Shown: piece by piece, positions 15,703 through 15,712 of the stretch | How positions within the stretch are numbered: the stretch's first letter is position 1 | How the letters are laid out: every line of letters begins with the position of its first letter | Assembly (NCBI GenBank): GCA_037447655.1 | Contig: JBBHKE010003126.1 | Coordinates: 64,001 to 79,712, forward strand | Reading direction: 5' to 3' | DNA length: 15,712 bases | From: Zygnema cylindricum | Taxonomy: Eukaryota > Streptophyta > Zygnematophyceae > Zygnematales > Zygnemataceae | The notes under the pieces: generated by a model | Told to the model about the DNA's origin: nothing | The model's input: the letters and a program-made list of their open reading frames with translations, nothing else | The model's database searches: none | Position numbers and translations under genes: made by a program

Positions 15703-15712
15703 GTACGTTATC

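Overview
The window looks like repeat-rich nuclear DNA of a land plant or close streptophyte relative. The reasons are: a Ty3/gypsy chromovirus whose primer-binding site resembles the plant initiator-Met tRNA type (TGGTATCGGAGC), Ty1/copia remnants, and at the right edge a TATA-driven intron-containing gene whose first exon encodes a chloroplast-transit-like leader. I cannot name the species. Ten Ns at 9537-9546 mark an assembly gap.

Layout. (1) 1-6957: a Ty3/gypsy chromovirus on the minus strand, cut by the left window edge inside its 3' LTR. In element order it has the 5' LTR (6957-6439), PBS, gag (6404 to about 5787), pol (5820-1582: zinc knuckle, protease, RT, RNase H, integrase, chromodomain), an unusual third ORF region (1437-165, three frames), the polypurine tract and the partial 3' LTR. 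Gag has an early stop and a frameshift inside a CT run, so this copy is probably not autonomous. pol itself is open for 1412 codons with all catalytic motifs visible, and the LTRs are nearly identical, so the insertion is young.

(2) 6958-11900: a graveyard of nested, older elements. There is a plus-strand Ty1/copia gag-protease remnant (6975-8246), the 3' end of a minus-strand copia (RNase H tail, polypurine tract, LTR), a GA-rich low-complexity tract, a gag-like piece with two zinc knuckles beside the assembly gap, a minus-strand copia gag pseudogene related to the first (11275-10937), a tRNA-like/SINE-like stretch (about 11400-11640), and a diverged inverted repeat pair (10383-10536 and 11729-11890).

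(3) 11964-12482: a complete solo LTR of the same gypsy family, without matching target-site duplications.

(4) 12483-15140: mostly non-coding DNA with a cluster of foldback (MITE-like) repeats. One 239-bp foldback ends about 10 bp before the TATA box of the downstream gene.

(5) 15150-15712: TATA box, a 5' leader with three 17-bp tandem repeats, and exon 1 of an unidentified, probably plastid-targeted protein, ending at a consensus splice donor (AG|GTACGT).

The most novel-looking item is the third ORF of the chromovirus: acidic head, basic motif, tryptophan-rich middle and coiled-coil tail, in a region of about 1.3 kb between the chromodomain and the 3' LTR. The pair of related foldbacks, one abutting a core promoter, comes next.
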